Of a stretch of DNA of 64,000 nt, positions 20,438 through 31,800 are shown one piece after another. Location: assembly GCF_030056705.1 (NCBI RefSeq), contig NZ_JASHIC010000037.1:1-64000 (forward strand). Direction: 5' to 3'. The notes below the pieces were generated by a model, which saw only the letters and a program-made list of their open reading frames with translations, did no database searches and was not told the origin of the DNA. The DNA is from Flectobacillus longus. Its GTDB lineage: Bacteria > Bacteroidota > Bacteroidia > Cytophagales > Spirosomataceae. Made by a program: the position numbers and the translations under genes. How positions within the stretch are numbered: the first letter of the stretch is position 1; the number at the start of each line of letters is the position of its first letter.

Positions 20438-23400
20438 ATGAAAGCAAAATTTACATTAAAGTTGCTTTTGGTGCTGGGAGTCTTGGGTGGTAGTATCCTC
20501 CAGAACTCTAGTACTTTTGCTGCGAATCGAATCATGGCAGCGGAGCAAAAAATCTCAGGGAAAGTTACCGATGAGAACGGTAATGGCCTGCCAGGTGTCA
20601 ATGTTAAAATCAAAGGTTCATCTCGTGGTACTAGTACAGATTCGAATGGTCAGTTTAATTTAGGAGTTACTGACGACAAAGCTGTATTAGTCTTCTCGTT
20701 TACAGGTTATGTTACGCAAGAGATTTCGCTACAAGGTCGTTCTACAATCAATGTGCAATTAGTACCCGATGTACAATCGTTAGACGAGGTAGTTGTGGTA
20801 GGTTATGGTACACAACGTAAAGTAGATTTAACAGGTGCTGTAAGTAGTATCACCTCAAAGGACATTGCCAATCGTCCTAATACTAGTCCAGACCAAGCCT
20901 TGAGTGGTCGTATTTCGGGGGTGCATATTGCCAACCGTAGTGGCGATCCAGGTGCGCCAATCGACGTACGTATAAGGGGGGTCGGTAGTACAGGAAACAA
21001 CCAACCTTTGTGGGTAATCGATGGTGTACCCATTGTACAAACCTCAAATATTTCGGTAAATACTGCTTCGTACACAGAGTCAAACCCCTTGGCAGGTATC
21101 AACCCTAGCGATATTGAGTCGATAGATGTCCTAAAAGATGCTTCGGCCGCTGCTATTTATGGTGCTCGTGCCGCTAATGGTGTGGTGATTGTAACCACAA
21201 AAAGAGGGAAAGAAGGACGTACAACATTGACTTATGATGGTTATGTGGCGGCTCAGTCTATTGCTCAAAATCGCCGTATCGATGTATTAGATGTGTCACA
21301 ATATGTCTCTCTTCAAAAGGAATTAGGACGTGATTTTTCTAGTTTTTCAAGTAAACCTTTTTATAATTGGCAGGATAATATGTTCCAAACGGCTATTGTT
21401 CGCAACCATAACTTAACGGTTACGGGTGGAACAAAAAACCTCAACTTTAGTATTGGAGCAGGTTATCATGGTCAAGGTGGAGTAGAACGTTCGCAAGGCT
21501 TTGAGCGTATTTCCCTCAAAGCAAATGTAGATGCTAAAGCAGGTAAATATTTCAAGTTTGGTGAATCTTTACTCATTAGTTCAACAGACAGATTAGTACA
21601 ATCTGAAGGAGGTAATTTTGCGGCATTTAATAGTATGAAAAATGCCCCATATTATCAACCCTTTGATTCTACAGACCCTTTTGGTTACACTCCTTCCAAT
21701 GCCTCTACGCGTGGAGACGGTGCTTCAGGTGCTAACTATATGTGGGCTACAGATACCCGTTACAACGAAACACGTGTAAAAAGCAGAAAAGTATTAGCAA
21801 ACGTGTATGGTGAATTTGAGCCAATTGAAGGATTGAAATTGAAGGTTTCGGGCGGTATCGACTATAACGTTGGAGATGGATTCTTCTTTCAAGAGGCTTC
21901 TGCTCAAAACTATGGTACAGCAGGAACGCCACGTTCTTCTTTGTTAGTACAAGAAAGACCTATCGAACAGACAACCAACTTTGCTAATACCTTGAATTAT
22001 CGTAAAAAAATAGGCAAACATGATTTCTCTATATTGGTAGGTTATGAAGAAACATCATTTAGATATGACAAAATACGTGTTCAAGGTCGTGGATTAGCTA
22101 ATTCTGATATCAGAATGGCCTCAAAAGCACAAACAGTAGCAGCAGCAAACGAAGCTGATCACTGGGCTTTAAGAGGAATGTTAGGACGTGTTTTCTATTC
22201 TTACAATGACAAATATCTCTTAACATTTAACGTGCGTCGTGACCAAACATCTCGTTTTTCACCAGATAATAGAACGGGTATCTTCCCTTCATTGTCGGCA
22301 GGTTGGAGATTAAGTGAAGAGGATTTCTTGAACAATAACAATACTATCAATGACCTAAAACTTCGTTTGAGTTGGGGACAATCAGGTAACCAATTTACGG
22401 GTAACAATTTTGCCTATTTACCTACAATGTCATCAACGATTTTTTATGTTATTGGAGCAGGTCAGGGCGTAGTATTAGCACCAGCACCAACAATTTTTGC
22501 TAATCCAAACCTTAAATGGGAAGTTAGTACGCAATCGGATATTGGTGCAGACGTAAGTTTGTTCAATCGTCGTTTGAACATTACGGCAGACTACTATTTG
22601 AAAGTTACCAAAGACTTATTGTTGAGCCAACCTATTCCAATGACATCGGGTTATTTCTTACCAGCCGATGCCAATTTGGGTGAAATCAAAAACTCAGGTA
22701 TTGAATTAGGTGTAAATTATCAAAACCAAATAGGCGATTTCAAATATAACATCGGTGGAAATATCACTACGGTAAACAACAAAGTGACTTCGTTAGGAGG
22801 TATTCCTGAAGTTATCACAGGAACAGGTGGCGACCAAACCCACCGCACTACCGAGGGTGAATCTTTGGCTTATTTCTTTGGCTACAAAACCAATGGTATC
22901 TATCAGACGCAAGCAGAAGTAGATGCCGACAAAACAGTAGATGCCAACTCAGCAGGTCGTCAGCCAGGAGATATTCGCTTTGTAGACGTAAATGGTGATG
23001 GTAAAATTGATGCAAACGATAAAACTAAAATCGGTAGTTCAATCCCAACCTATTTTTATGGTATCAACTTGGGAGGTTCGTACAAAGGCTTTGATGTTTC
23101 GATTTTGTTTCAAGGCGTTGGAGGTATGAGTATTTATAACGCAGCTCGTGCGTCGTTAGAAAGTATGAGAACTGGCGATAACCAATCAGCCTCAGTATTA
23201 GGACGTTGGACAGGTGCTGGCACAAGTACTACCATGCCAAGAGCCACTGCTTCAGACCCCAACAACAATACTCGTTTTTCGGACAGATGGATAGAAAGTG
23301 GAGCTTATATGAGATTAAAAAATATCCAAATCGGCTACGCTATTCCAGCATCGTTCTTGAAGAAAGTTTCGGGAGAATACATCTCTAGTTCAAGAATTTA

Positions 23401-23569
23401 CATTGGTATTCAAAACCTGATGACCTTTACCAAATACAAAGGCTATGACCCAGAAGTAACTCGTGGAGCAAGTTTTCAAAAAGGTGAATTTCCATTAGCC
23501 AATGGCGTTGATTCGGGTGGTTCGCCACAACCAACTATTATGCAGTTTGGATGGCAGTTCTCATTTTAA
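20438..23569 (+). CDS. SusC/RagA-family TonB-dependent transporter (second glycan locus)
   Basis: A 1043-residue outer-membrane transporter. A signal peptide covers about residues 1-29 (ending TFAAN), and residues 37-110 form the carboxypeptidase-regulatory-like domain (KISGKVTDENGNGLPGVNV). The TonB box is at SLDEVVVVGYGTQRK (about 114-128), followed by the plug with PDQALSGRISGVHI and DASAAAIYGARAANGVVIVT, then the barrel ending PTIMQFGWQFSF. It works with the SusD encoded 55 bp downstream to import an oligosaccharide. The neighbouring GH36 gene points to an alpha-galactoside or galactose-decorated glycan, by context only. It is only moderately similar to the first SusC, so this is not a recent duplication. 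Confidence 0.95.
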   Translation: MKAKFTLKLLLVLGVLGGSILQNSSTFAANRIMAAEQKISGKVTDENGNGLPGVNVKIKGSSRGTSTDSNGQFNLGVTDDKAVLVFSFTGYVTQEISLQGRSTINVQLVPDVQSLDEVVVVGYGTQRKVDLTGAVSSITSKDIANRPNTSPDQALSGRISGVHIANRSGDPGAPIDVRIRGVGSTGNNQPLWVIDGVPIVQTSNISVNTASYTESNPLAGINPSDIESIDVLKDASAAAIYGARAANGVVIVTTKRGKEGRTTLTYDGYVAAQSIAQNRRIDVLDVSQYVSLQKELGRDFSSFSSKPFYNWQDNMFQTAIVRNHNLTVTGGTKNLNFSIGAGYHGQGGVERSQGFERISLKANVDAKAGKYFKFGESLLISSTDRLVQSEGGNFAAFNSMKNAPYYQPFDSTDPFGYTPSNASTRGDGASGANYMWATDTRYNETRVKSRKVLANVYGEFEPIEGLKLKVSGGIDYNVGDGFFFQEASAQNYGTAGTPRSSLLVQERPIEQTTNFANTLNYRKKIGKHDFSILVGYEETSFRYDKIRVQGRGLANSDIRMASKAQTVAAANEADHWALRGMLGRVFYSYNDKYLLTFNVRRDQTSRFSPDNRTGIFPSLSAGWRLSEEDFLNNNNTINDLKLRLSWGQSGNQFTGNNFAYLPTMSSTIFYVIGAGQGVVLAPAPTIFANPNLKWEVSTQSDIGADVSLFNRRLNITADYYLKVTKDLLLSQPIPMTSGYFLPADANLGEIKNSGIELGVNYQNQIGDFKYNIGGNITTVNNKVTSLGGIPEVITGTGGDQTHRTTEGESLAYFFGYKTNGIYQTQAEVDADKTVDANSAGRQPGDIRFVDVNGDGKIDANDKTKIGSSIPTYFYGINLGGSYKGFDVSILFQGVGGMSIYNAARASLESMRTGDNQSASVLGRWTGAGTSTTMPRATASDPNNNTRFSDRWIESGAYMRLKNIQIGYAIPASFLKKVSGEYISSSRIYIGIQNLMTFTKYKGYDPEVTRGASFQKGEFPLANGVDSGGSPQPTIMQFGWQFSF

Positions 23570-23624
23570 TGAGCGATTTATTGTCCCAAAACATTATCTC
23601 ATTCAACTAAAGTATTGATTAACA

Positions 23625-25196
23625 ATGAAAAGAAATCATATAATCCGAGGAGCAATTCTTACTTGTCTTGCATCGATTGCTATCGTTCAGGCTTGTAACA
23701 ATCTCGACTTACAACCACTCGACAAGGTTACAACAACCACTTTTTACAAAACTCCTGCCGACTTTGACGGTGCTATTTTCTCCTCTTATTCTTCTATTCA
23801 GGATTTATGGGGTACTAGTACCGAAACGCTTAATGAACGTGGTGAGTTTTGGGGAATTACCTTAGCAACAACCGACGATGTTACTATCAACGGTAAGGCT
23901 AGCAATCAAGGAGATTTGAACAAAGCTCGCGATTTAGATAATTTATTTTTCCGTGCTGCTGATGTTCCCTTTGCAGCAGCATACACACAGATTTACGAAG
24001 GAATTTTGCGTGCCAATCTCGTAATAGAAGCATCCAATAACCCAAATCAGTTGACTGCCGAACAAAAGACTCGTGTAGTGGCTGAAGCTAAATTTTTGCG
24101 TGGCTTCTTCCATTTCTTGGCGTTACAAATGTGGGGAACGCCTCCTTTGGTCACAGAGGTGAAAAAGGACATCAATAATTTGGCGAGCCCTAACGCTACC
24201 AAAGACCAATTGTACGCAGCTATCCTAAAGGATTTCCAAGATGCTTATGCAGGATTACCTGCCTCTTGGGATGCCTCTAACCTAGGTCGTGCAAGCAAAT
24301 GGACTGCTCGTGCCTTTGAAGGAAAAGTGAATGTTTGGAAAAAAGATTGGAAAGCAGCTATTACAGCTTTTGAAGATGTAAGAAAAAATGGCGCTTACAA
24401 ACTTTATAATAGCAATGCCAATAAAATTGATAACTACGAAGATGCTTTCGATTTCTTGAAAGAAAATGGCTCTGAATCAATTTTTGAAGTACAATATGGC
24501 GGTCCATACTCAGATGACAACCTTTGGGTATTTGACGATACGCACTCTGAAGCCTTCAAAGCTTCTCAAGGAACTGGTCGTGTTTGGTATTGGGATGCTA
24601 GTGGCGACGCTGGTGCTCCTGGTGGTGGACTTGGTTGGTATGTGCCAACTCAAAATCTCGTAGATGAGTTTGAGCCTGGTGATCCACGTCTCGAAGCTAC
24701 TATTTACAAAGCTGGAGACTTATATTACAATAAAGGCGAAGGTACTACGCCATTTAGCTCTTCTTGGTCTTCAACGGGTTATGGTGTTCGTAAATACTTT
24801 GGGAAGCGCAATGCTGTTGCCGCAGCATACGCACCAAACGGTCAGGCTGGCTTCAATAATGAACGTTATTTCCGTTATGCCGAAATGCTCCTATTGTATT
24901 CAGAGGCATTAATTGAAGATGGTCGCACGGCTGAAGGTCTTGCCGTAATCAACAGTGAAGTACGAGCTCGTGTAGGTTTGGGAGCAACCAAAATTACAGA
25001 TGCTCGCAAAGCGCTTCGTCACGAAAAACGTGTAGAAATGGCATTTGAGCCACACCGTTGGTTTGACATTACACGCTGGGGAATTGGGGCAGAGGTATTC
25101 GGTTCAAAATGGAACGATAGATACAATGTATTTCCTTTTCCTCAGTCTGAAATTAGCCGTAGCAACGGATTGTTGAAGCAAAATGCTGGTTATTAA
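23625..25196 (+). CDS. SusD/RagB-family outer-membrane glycan-binding lipoprotein (second locus)
   Basis: A 523-residue lipoprotein with lipobox VQAC (Cys24) followed by NNLDLQPLDK. The N-terminal SusD region has FDGAIFSSYSSIQDLWG, then AKFLRGFFHFLALQMWGTPP (about residue 158), and the C-terminal RagB segment ALRHEKRVEMAFEPHRWFDI (about 470) with the typical ending SNGLLKQNAGY. It is a surface-exposed partner of SusC that captures the glycan. It sits directly downstream of SusC and is followed by a strong hairpin before the FG-GAP genes, suggesting that SusCD is expressed at a higher level than the rest of the operon. Confidence 0.95.
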   Translation: MKRNHIIRGAILTCLASIAIVQACNNLDLQPLDKVTTTTFYKTPADFDGAIFSSYSSIQDLWGTSTETLNERGEFWGITLATTDDVTINGKASNQGDLNKARDLDNLFFRAADVPFAAAYTQIYEGILRANLVIEASNNPNQLTAEQKTRVVAEAKFLRGFFHFLALQMWGTPPLVTEVKKDINNLASPNATKDQLYAAILKDFQDAYAGLPASWDASNLGRASKWTARAFEGKVNVWKKDWKAAITAFEDVRKNGAYKLYNSNANKIDNYEDAFDFLKENGSESIFEVQYGGPYSDDNLWVFDDTHSEAFKASQGTGRVWYWDASGDAGAPGGGLGWYVPTQNLVDEFEPGDPRLEATIYKAGDLYYNKGEGTTPFSSSWSSTGYGVRKYFGKRNAVAAAYAPNGQAGFNNERYFRYAEMLLLYSEALIEDGRTAEGLAVINSEVRARVGLGATKITDARKALRHEKRVEMAFEPHRWFDITRWGIGAEVFGSKWNDRYNVFPFPQSEISRSNGLLKQNAGY

Positions 25197-25241
25197 TACT
25201 TTATAATTGGTATTGAGATTGAAAAATCTCTAAAAATTAGT

Positions 25242-25270
25242 GGCAGGCTTTGCCCAAAACAAAGCCTGCC
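25242..25270 (+). terminator. Attenuator-like hairpin between SusD and the FG-GAP genes
   Basis: Perfect 11-bp stem: GGCAGGCTTTG at 25242-25252 and CAAAGCCTGCC at 25260-25270, with a 7-nt loop. A T-rich stretch ending in six T follows at 25280-25285 after a gap, so termination is probably partial. It likely sets a lower expression level for the downstream genes. Confidence 0.6.
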
Positions 25271-25299
25271 TATTAATCATTTTTTACTAACGCTGTTTT

Positions 25300-28200
25300 A
25301 TGCAAAGTTGTATCAAAAAAATATCTATCTACATTGTTTTGATAATGAGTACATTATCATGCCAACTGATGGATAACCAAACCGTTTTTAAAGAATTATC
25401 AGCCGATAAAACAGGTATCGACTTTGTAAATCAACTGACTTACAACGATTCTCTTACTGTATTGGAATTTGAATACATGTTTAATGGGGCAGGCGTTGCA
25501 CTTATCGACATCAATAACGACGGTTTGCAGGACATCTACTTTACGGGTAATATGGTTTCGGGAAAACTTTACCTCAATAAAGGCAATATGCAGTTTGAGG
25601 ATATTACACAAAAAGCAGCGGTAGCAACTAGTGGATGGACCTACGGTGTATCGGTAGTAGATATAAACCAAGATGGGTATAAGGATATCTATATCTGCAA
25701 AGGAGGCAATCGTAAAACGCCAGCTTCGGCGATGAAAAACCTTTTTTTTATTAATAATAAAGACAATACTTTTAGCGAAGTAGCCACACAAATGAACCTA
25801 GCCGATGATGGCTATGACATCCAAGCCGCTTTTCTGGATTATGATAAGGATGGCGATTTGGATATGTATTTGCTTCGAAATGCTTTTGTCAATTATAATA
25901 GAAATAATGCCAGACCCAAAGAAACTCAAGGAAAAGCTGCTTCTACCGACAAGCTCTATCGCAATGATGGTGCGCAAGAAAATGGGATTATCCGTTTTAC
26001 AGATGTTTCAAAAGAAGAAGGTATTACGATCGAAGGGTTTGGCTTAGGCATTTCTGTATGTGACCTAAATCAAGATAATTGGCCAGATATTTATGTGTCT
26101 AATGACTTCTTAACCAATGATTTAGTTTATATTAATACCCATAAAAATGGCAAACATCTGGGCTTCGTCAATCAAGCACACGAATCATTACGTCATACTA
26201 CTTACAACGGTATGGGCAATGATGTGGCTGATTTTAATAACGATGGACTAGAAGATATTGCCGTTGTGGATATGCTTCCGCCAGACAACAAACGCTGGAA
26301 ACTTACTATGATGGGCAATCGATATGACGAATTTGAGCAAAATATTCGCTTAGGATATGAGCCCCAATATGTTAGAAACACCCTTCAGCTCAACAATGGT
26401 ACCGACCTTGACGGAAATCTTTCGTTTAGTGAAATAGGGGCTTTATCGGGCGTGCACGCTACCGAATGGAGCTGGTCGCCATTATTTGCCGATTATGATA
26501 ACGATGGACTCAAAGACCTTTTTATTGCCAATGGCTACCGACAGGATGTCACCAATCTCGACTTTATTATTTACGGAAAAACTACTTTGTTTATGGGTAC
26601 GCCCGAAGCAAATCGTCAAGACCGTTTGCGTGAATTGAGCAAATTTCCTGGTATTCAGCTTCATAATTACGTATTCAAAAATAAGGGAAACCTTCAATTC
26701 GAGGATGTTTCAAAACAATGGGGGCTTACTGCCGAAACCTTCTCAAACGGCACAGCCTACGGCGACCTCGACAATGATGGGGATTTAGATTTGGTAGTAA
26801 ATAATTTGGACCAAACATCGAAAATATTTGAAAATCAAACCAATAAAATCAAACCAGAGCATAACTGGTTACGAATCAAATTTGAAGGCTCAAAACCCAA
26901 CAAAGATGGTTTTGGGTGCAAGGTTTGGGTATGGCAAAAAGGTCAACTACAATACCAATACTTTTCTCCTGTAAGGGGGTATTTATCTACGGTAGAGTCA
27001 TTTTTGCATTTTGGTTTATCTGCTGAAAAAGTAGATAGCCTGAAAGTTTTGTGGCCCGATGGCAAAAGCCAAATCATTCAAAATCCCAAAACGAAACAAC
27101 TACTCACCTTACAATATAAAAATGCAAATCATGAATCTGTCAGCATTGCTCAGCACCAAAATTTGCTTTTTGAAAAACAAGATAATCTAGGAATCAACAA
27201 TTTACATATCGAAGACAATTTTGTTGATTTCAAGACTCAGGCACTTTTGCCCCACCTGCATTCTCAAGCAGGACCAGCGTTGGCAGTAGGTGATGTCAAT
27301 GGTGACCATCTTGAAGATGTTTTTGTTGGAGCTGCCGCCGAAAGCAAAGCATCTATTTATCTTCAGCAGACTAATGGAAAATTTATGGTAAAACCCATGC
27401 CTGAAACCAATCTGGCTGACAATATGGGTAGTATTTTCTTTGACGCCGATGGAGACCATGACTTAGATTTGTGGGTTTCGTCAGGAGGTGTTCGTCCACA
27501 ACATGAAGGCGATGCTATTTATCATTCCCAACTTTGGATTAATGATGGAAAAGGAAATTTTGCTAAAAATACAACTTCATTACCTTCTGTAAATAGTAGT
27601 GTTTCGAGTGTGATTGCCAGTGATTTTGACCATGATGGTGATATGGATTTGTTTGTGGCAGGGAGAGTGTGCCCTGGTGAATATCCCAAAATACCTCGTA
27701 GCTATTTATTACGAAACGATAGTAAAAATACACAAATCAAATTTACAGATATTACTACGTCGGTCAACGGTCTTCAAAGAATTGGAATGGTTACCTCGGC
27801 GCTTTGGACAGACTATAACAACGATACTTGGCCAGATTTGATATTGGTGGGCGAGTATATGCCTATCACACTTTTTACCAATCAGCATGGAAAGCTTGTC
27901 AAAAGCGATGTTCCAAGCCTAGAAAAAACAAATGGCTGGTGGAATAGCCTTACGGCTGGGGATTTTGACCACGATGGCGATATAGATTACTTAGTAGGTA
28001 ACCTAGGAAAAAACACGCAATATCATGCAAGCAAGCATGAGCCCGTGACAGTGTATGGAAAGGACTTTGACAAAAACGGTCTCATGGATCCTATTATGAC
28101 GCATTTCAAGGATGGTGAAGAGCAAATGATACATGCCCGTGACGACCTCAACAAGCAAATCACGGCTATGCGAGCTCGTTTCAAAGATTATACTTCTTAT

Positions 28201-28836
28201 GCCGAAGTTCCTTTTAAAGAGTCTTTTAGAAAAGATGAATTGGAAGATGCCCTTGTACTACAAGCCTATCACTTTGAAAGTGTGTATCTCGAAAATAAAG
28301 GAAAAGAAGGTTTCATGATGCACGAACTGCCTCTTGAAGCTCAGTTTGCACCAATCTATGGGATGCAAACAGGTGATTTCAATGCTGATGGTCATCTGGA
28401 CGTTTTGGCGGTGGGTAACTCCTTTGCGACCGAAGTTCAAACAGGCAGATACGATGCTATGGGCGGTGTCTTGTTGTTAGGAAATGGCAAAGGACAATTT
28501 AAAATAGATAGACATTCGGCTGATATAAAAGGTGACAGTAAAGCTCTGATTACTATCAAATTAGCCAATGAACAACCTGTTTGGATGATTAGTAGAAATA
28601 AACAAACTCCGTATTTTATTCACTCAAAAATCAAACAAACTGGTATAGAAATATCACCCAATGAGACCTTTGCTATTATCACAGATTTACAGGGCAAAAA
28701 ATATCGTCAAGAGTTTTATTGGGGCAATAGCTATTTATCCCAAAGCTCTCGAACCTTATGGTTTAGCAAATCTATTAAAAGCATTGAACTATTTAAAAAT
28801 CAAATACTTACAAGAAAAGTGTCAACTTTACTTTAG
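25300..28836 (+). CDS. FG-GAP/VCBS and ASPIC-UnbV repeat lipoprotein, copy 1
   Basis: A 1178-residue lipoprotein; the signal peptide ends in lipobox LSC (Cys21). It contains 14 Asp-rich calcium-binding-like loops of the FG-GAP/VCBS type, such as DINNDGLQDIYF, DYDKDGDLDMYL, DLDNDGDLDLVV, DFDHDGDMDLFV and DFNADGHLDVLA. Seven fall before and seven after a central ASPIC/UnbV domain (about residues 525-605, with SPVRGYLSTVESFLHFGLS and VDSLKVLWPDGKSQ). Such repeats build beta-propellers seen in integrin alpha chains. Their role beside SusCD is not established; possible jobs are surface glycan binding or scaffolding. The next gene is a full-length paralogue. No catalytic residues were recognised. 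Confidence 0.88.
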   Translation: MQSCIKKISIYIVLIMSTLSCQLMDNQTVFKELSADKTGIDFVNQLTYNDSLTVLEFEYMFNGAGVALIDINNDGLQDIYFTGNMVSGKLYLNKGNMQFEDITQKAAVATSGWTYGVSVVDINQDGYKDIYICKGGNRKTPASAMKNLFFINNKDNTFSEVATQMNLADDGYDIQAAFLDYDKDGDLDMYLLRNAFVNYNRNNARPKETQGKAASTDKLYRNDGAQENGIIRFTDVSKEEGITIEGFGLGISVCDLNQDNWPDIYVSNDFLTNDLVYINTHKNGKHLGFVNQAHESLRHTTYNGMGNDVADFNNDGLEDIAVVDMLPPDNKRWKLTMMGNRYDEFEQNIRLGYEPQYVRNTLQLNNGTDLDGNLSFSEIGALSGVHATEWSWSPLFADYDNDGLKDLFIANGYRQDVTNLDFIIYGKTTLFMGTPEANRQDRLRELSKFPGIQLHNYVFKNKGNLQFEDVSKQWGLTAETFSNGTAYGDLDNDGDLDLVVNNLDQTSKIFENQTNKIKPEHNWLRIKFEGSKPNKDGFGCKVWVWQKGQLQYQYFSPVRGYLSTVESFLHFGLSAEKVDSLKVLWPDGKSQIIQNPKTKQLLTLQYKNANHESVSIAQHQNLLFEKQDNLGINNLHIEDNFVDFKTQALLPHLHSQAGPALAVGDVNGDHLEDVFVGAAAESKASIYLQQTNGKFMVKPMPETNLADNMGSIFFDADGDHDLDLWVSSGGVRPQHEGDAIYHSQLWINDGKGNFAKNTTSLPSVNSSVSSVIASDFDHDGDMDLFVAGRVCPGEYPKIPRSYLLRNDSKNTQIKFTDITTSVNGLQRIGMVTSALWTDYNNDTWPDLILVGEYMPITLFTNQHGKLVKSDVPSLEKTNGWWNSLTAGDFDHDGDIDYLVGNLGKNTQYHASKHEPVTVYGKDFDKNGLMDPIMTHFKDGEEQMIHARDDLNKQITAMRARFKDYTSYAEVPFKESFRKDELEDALVLQAYHFESVYLENKGKEGFMMHELPLEAQFAPIYGMQTGDFNADGHLDVLAVGNSFATEVQTGRYDAMGGVLLLGNGKGQFKIDRHSADIKGDSKALITIKLANEQPVWMISRNKQTPYFIHSKIKQTGIEISPNETFAIITDLQGKKYRQEFYWGNSYLSQSSRTLWFSKSIKSIELFKNQILTRKVSTLL

Positions 28837-28877
28837 AAAGCTATTTTGTTAATAGTGTTCAATATACTTTGTAAATC

Positions 28878-31800
28878 ATGAAAAAAATAGTTTGGATATA
28901 TTTGCTCTTTATACTGGGTTGTAAAAACCAAGATACTGTTTTCGAAGCGTTGTCGAGTAGCGAAACAGGTATTGATTTTATCAATCAAGTAACCGAAGAC
29001 GAAAAGGTCAATGTCTTGAGCTACATGAATATCTATACAGGTGCAGGAGTTGCCGCTGGAGACGTCAATAATGATGGCTTGACTGATTTGTTTTTTGCAG
29101 GAAATCAGCAAAGCGGACGTCTTTATCTCAACAAAGGAAATTTACAGTTTGAGGATATTACCCAAAAAGCAGGATTAGTTTCAAATCGCTGGCAAACAGG
29201 CGTATCTATGGTTGACATCAACCAGGATGGTTGGCTAGACATATATGTTAATGTATCTGGTAATAAGAACTTTGGAAGTACAGCCAACTTGCTTTATATC
29301 AACAATCAAGATGGTACATTTACCGAAAAAGCGAAAAGTTATGGCATCGCTGATGAACGCTTGACCATGGCATCTAACTTTTTTGACTATGACAAAGATG
29401 GAGATTTGGACTTATTTCTGATTACCAATCCAGCCGATGAAATGGTTACAGGCGTCAACAGCCTTAAGCCTCGAAAAGTAAATGGAGAGTCTGAAGGTAC
29501 AGATATTCTTTATCGCAATAACGGAAATAACACTTTTACAGATGTATCTCTACAGGCAGGCATCCTTGTAGAAGGCTATAGTTTAGGCTCCTCAATAAGT
29601 GATGTCAATGCTGACGGCTGGCCAGATATATACATTTCAAATGATTTTTTGACGAGTGATATTTTGTATATCAATAACAAAAATGGAACGTTTACCGATA
29701 GAGCGTCAGAATACCTAAAGCATACCAGTTTTGCTTCGATGGGCAACGATATTGCCGATTTCAACAACGACGCCCTCGCCGATATTTTTGTATTGGATAT
29801 GCTTCCAGAGGATAATTATCGAAAAAAAATGTTGATTCCGTCGGCCAACTTTGACAAATTTCAACTCTCACTCGAAAAAGGTTACCTGCCTGCCTATACG
29901 CGCAATACTTTACAACTCAACAACGGCAATGGAAGCTTTAGCGAAATTGCATTTTTGTCGGGCGTTAGCAGCACCGATTGGAGTTGGAGCGCCCTCTGGG
30001 CCGATTACGACAACGATGGTGATAAAGATTTGATGGTAACCAATGGCTTTTACCGCGACCTTGGCAATCTTGACTATATCAATTATCAGGCAGCGCAGTT
30101 GTCGCCTATGGGGAGTGCCGAATACAAGCTCAAAACTAAACTCAAAGCAATCCATCAACTCGAAAGTGTTCCCTTACAAGATTATGTGTTTGAGAATTTG
30201 GGTAAAAACTTTGCCTTTCAAAAACGTTCAGATGACTGGGGTATCAAAGAAAAAGGATTTTCTAACGGTGCTTGCTATGTGGATTTAGATAATGATGGCG
30301 ATTTGGAAATGGTCATCAATCGTTTTAATCAAAAAGCCCAACTCTATAAAAACAATATTTCAGAAAAGAAAAAACAACATTTTATCCGCCTCAAATTCGT
30401 AGGGAATAAGCCTAATATTCAAGGAATTGGTAACAAAGTATGGCTTTATCAAAACGGTAAAGTACAATTTTTGGAGTTAAATCCATATCGAGGTTATGAG
30501 TCGTCAGTCGAGCCCGTACTGCATTTTGGCTTAGGGAATAATCCCAAAATTGATAGTCTCATGATAGAATGGACTGATGGAAATATTCAGAAAATCAAGA
30601 CGACTAAAATTGATACCACCCTATCTATCAATTATATAAAGCAAAATACGTTACGCTATCATTCTGATAATAAGCGTTCAACTATTGAATTTTCGGACAT
30701 AGCCCAATCATTACACTTGGACTATAAACACCAAGAAAATCTATTTGTCGATTTCAAAACACAGGCACTATTGCCACAAATGCACTCAAGGTCTGGACCA
30801 AGCATAGCTGTTGGCGATGTCAATGGCGATAGATTAGATGATTTTTATGTCGGTGCTGCCAAAGGAAGTTTGGGAAAGTTATTTATCCAGAAATCTGATG
30901 GACATTTTGTGGCAAACACCATCCCCAAAAACCTTGAATCTGAAGATATGGGCGTTGCTTTTTTTGATGCCGATGGCGACAAAGACCTCGACTTGTACGT
31001 AGTGTCGGGCGGGGGCGAAACGCCCGAGGGTAGCCCCAATCACCAAGATCGACTGTATATCAACAATGGAAAAGGATTATTTGCTATCTCTCCCAAAACA
31101 CTTCCTAATACACAAAGTAGTGGTTCATGTGTAAGTCCGTGTGATTTTGACCATGATGGAGACATAGATTTGTTTGTTGGGGGACGTATCAAAGCTGGAG
31201 AATATCCACTTCCCCCGAAATCCTATTTACTGGAAAATAAAGGAAATCTTGTGTTTAAAGACCATAGTGCCCCTACCCTATCCCATATTGGCATGGTAAG
31301 TTCGGCTTTGTGGGTAGATATTAACCAAGATACTTGGGAAGACCTTGTGCTTGTGGGAGAGTTTATGCCACTGACTATTTTTTATAATCATAAGGGAAAA
31401 CTTGTTGCTCAGCCATTCCAAGTGCCTCATTCTTCGGGATGGTGGAATAGCCTCAAGGTGGCAGACATGGATGGCGATGGCGACTTGGATTTCATCGCAG
31501 GCAATTTAGGGCTTAATTCCAGATATAAAGCCACCGAAAAAGAGCCTTTGACGATTCATGGGAAAGATTTTGACAAAAATGGACTTATCGACCCAATCAT
31601 AAGTCATTTTGTACAAGGCAAAGAATATATTTTCCATAATCGTGATGAACTCATGATTCAAATTCCTGCCATGAAATCTCGTTTTGACAACTTTGAGAAA
31701 TACGCAAAGGCTAGTTTTCAGGAAAGTTTTCTGAAAAGAGAACTCGACGACGCCCTCACCCTCAAGGCCGAATGTATGGAATCTTCATTTTTTGAAAATA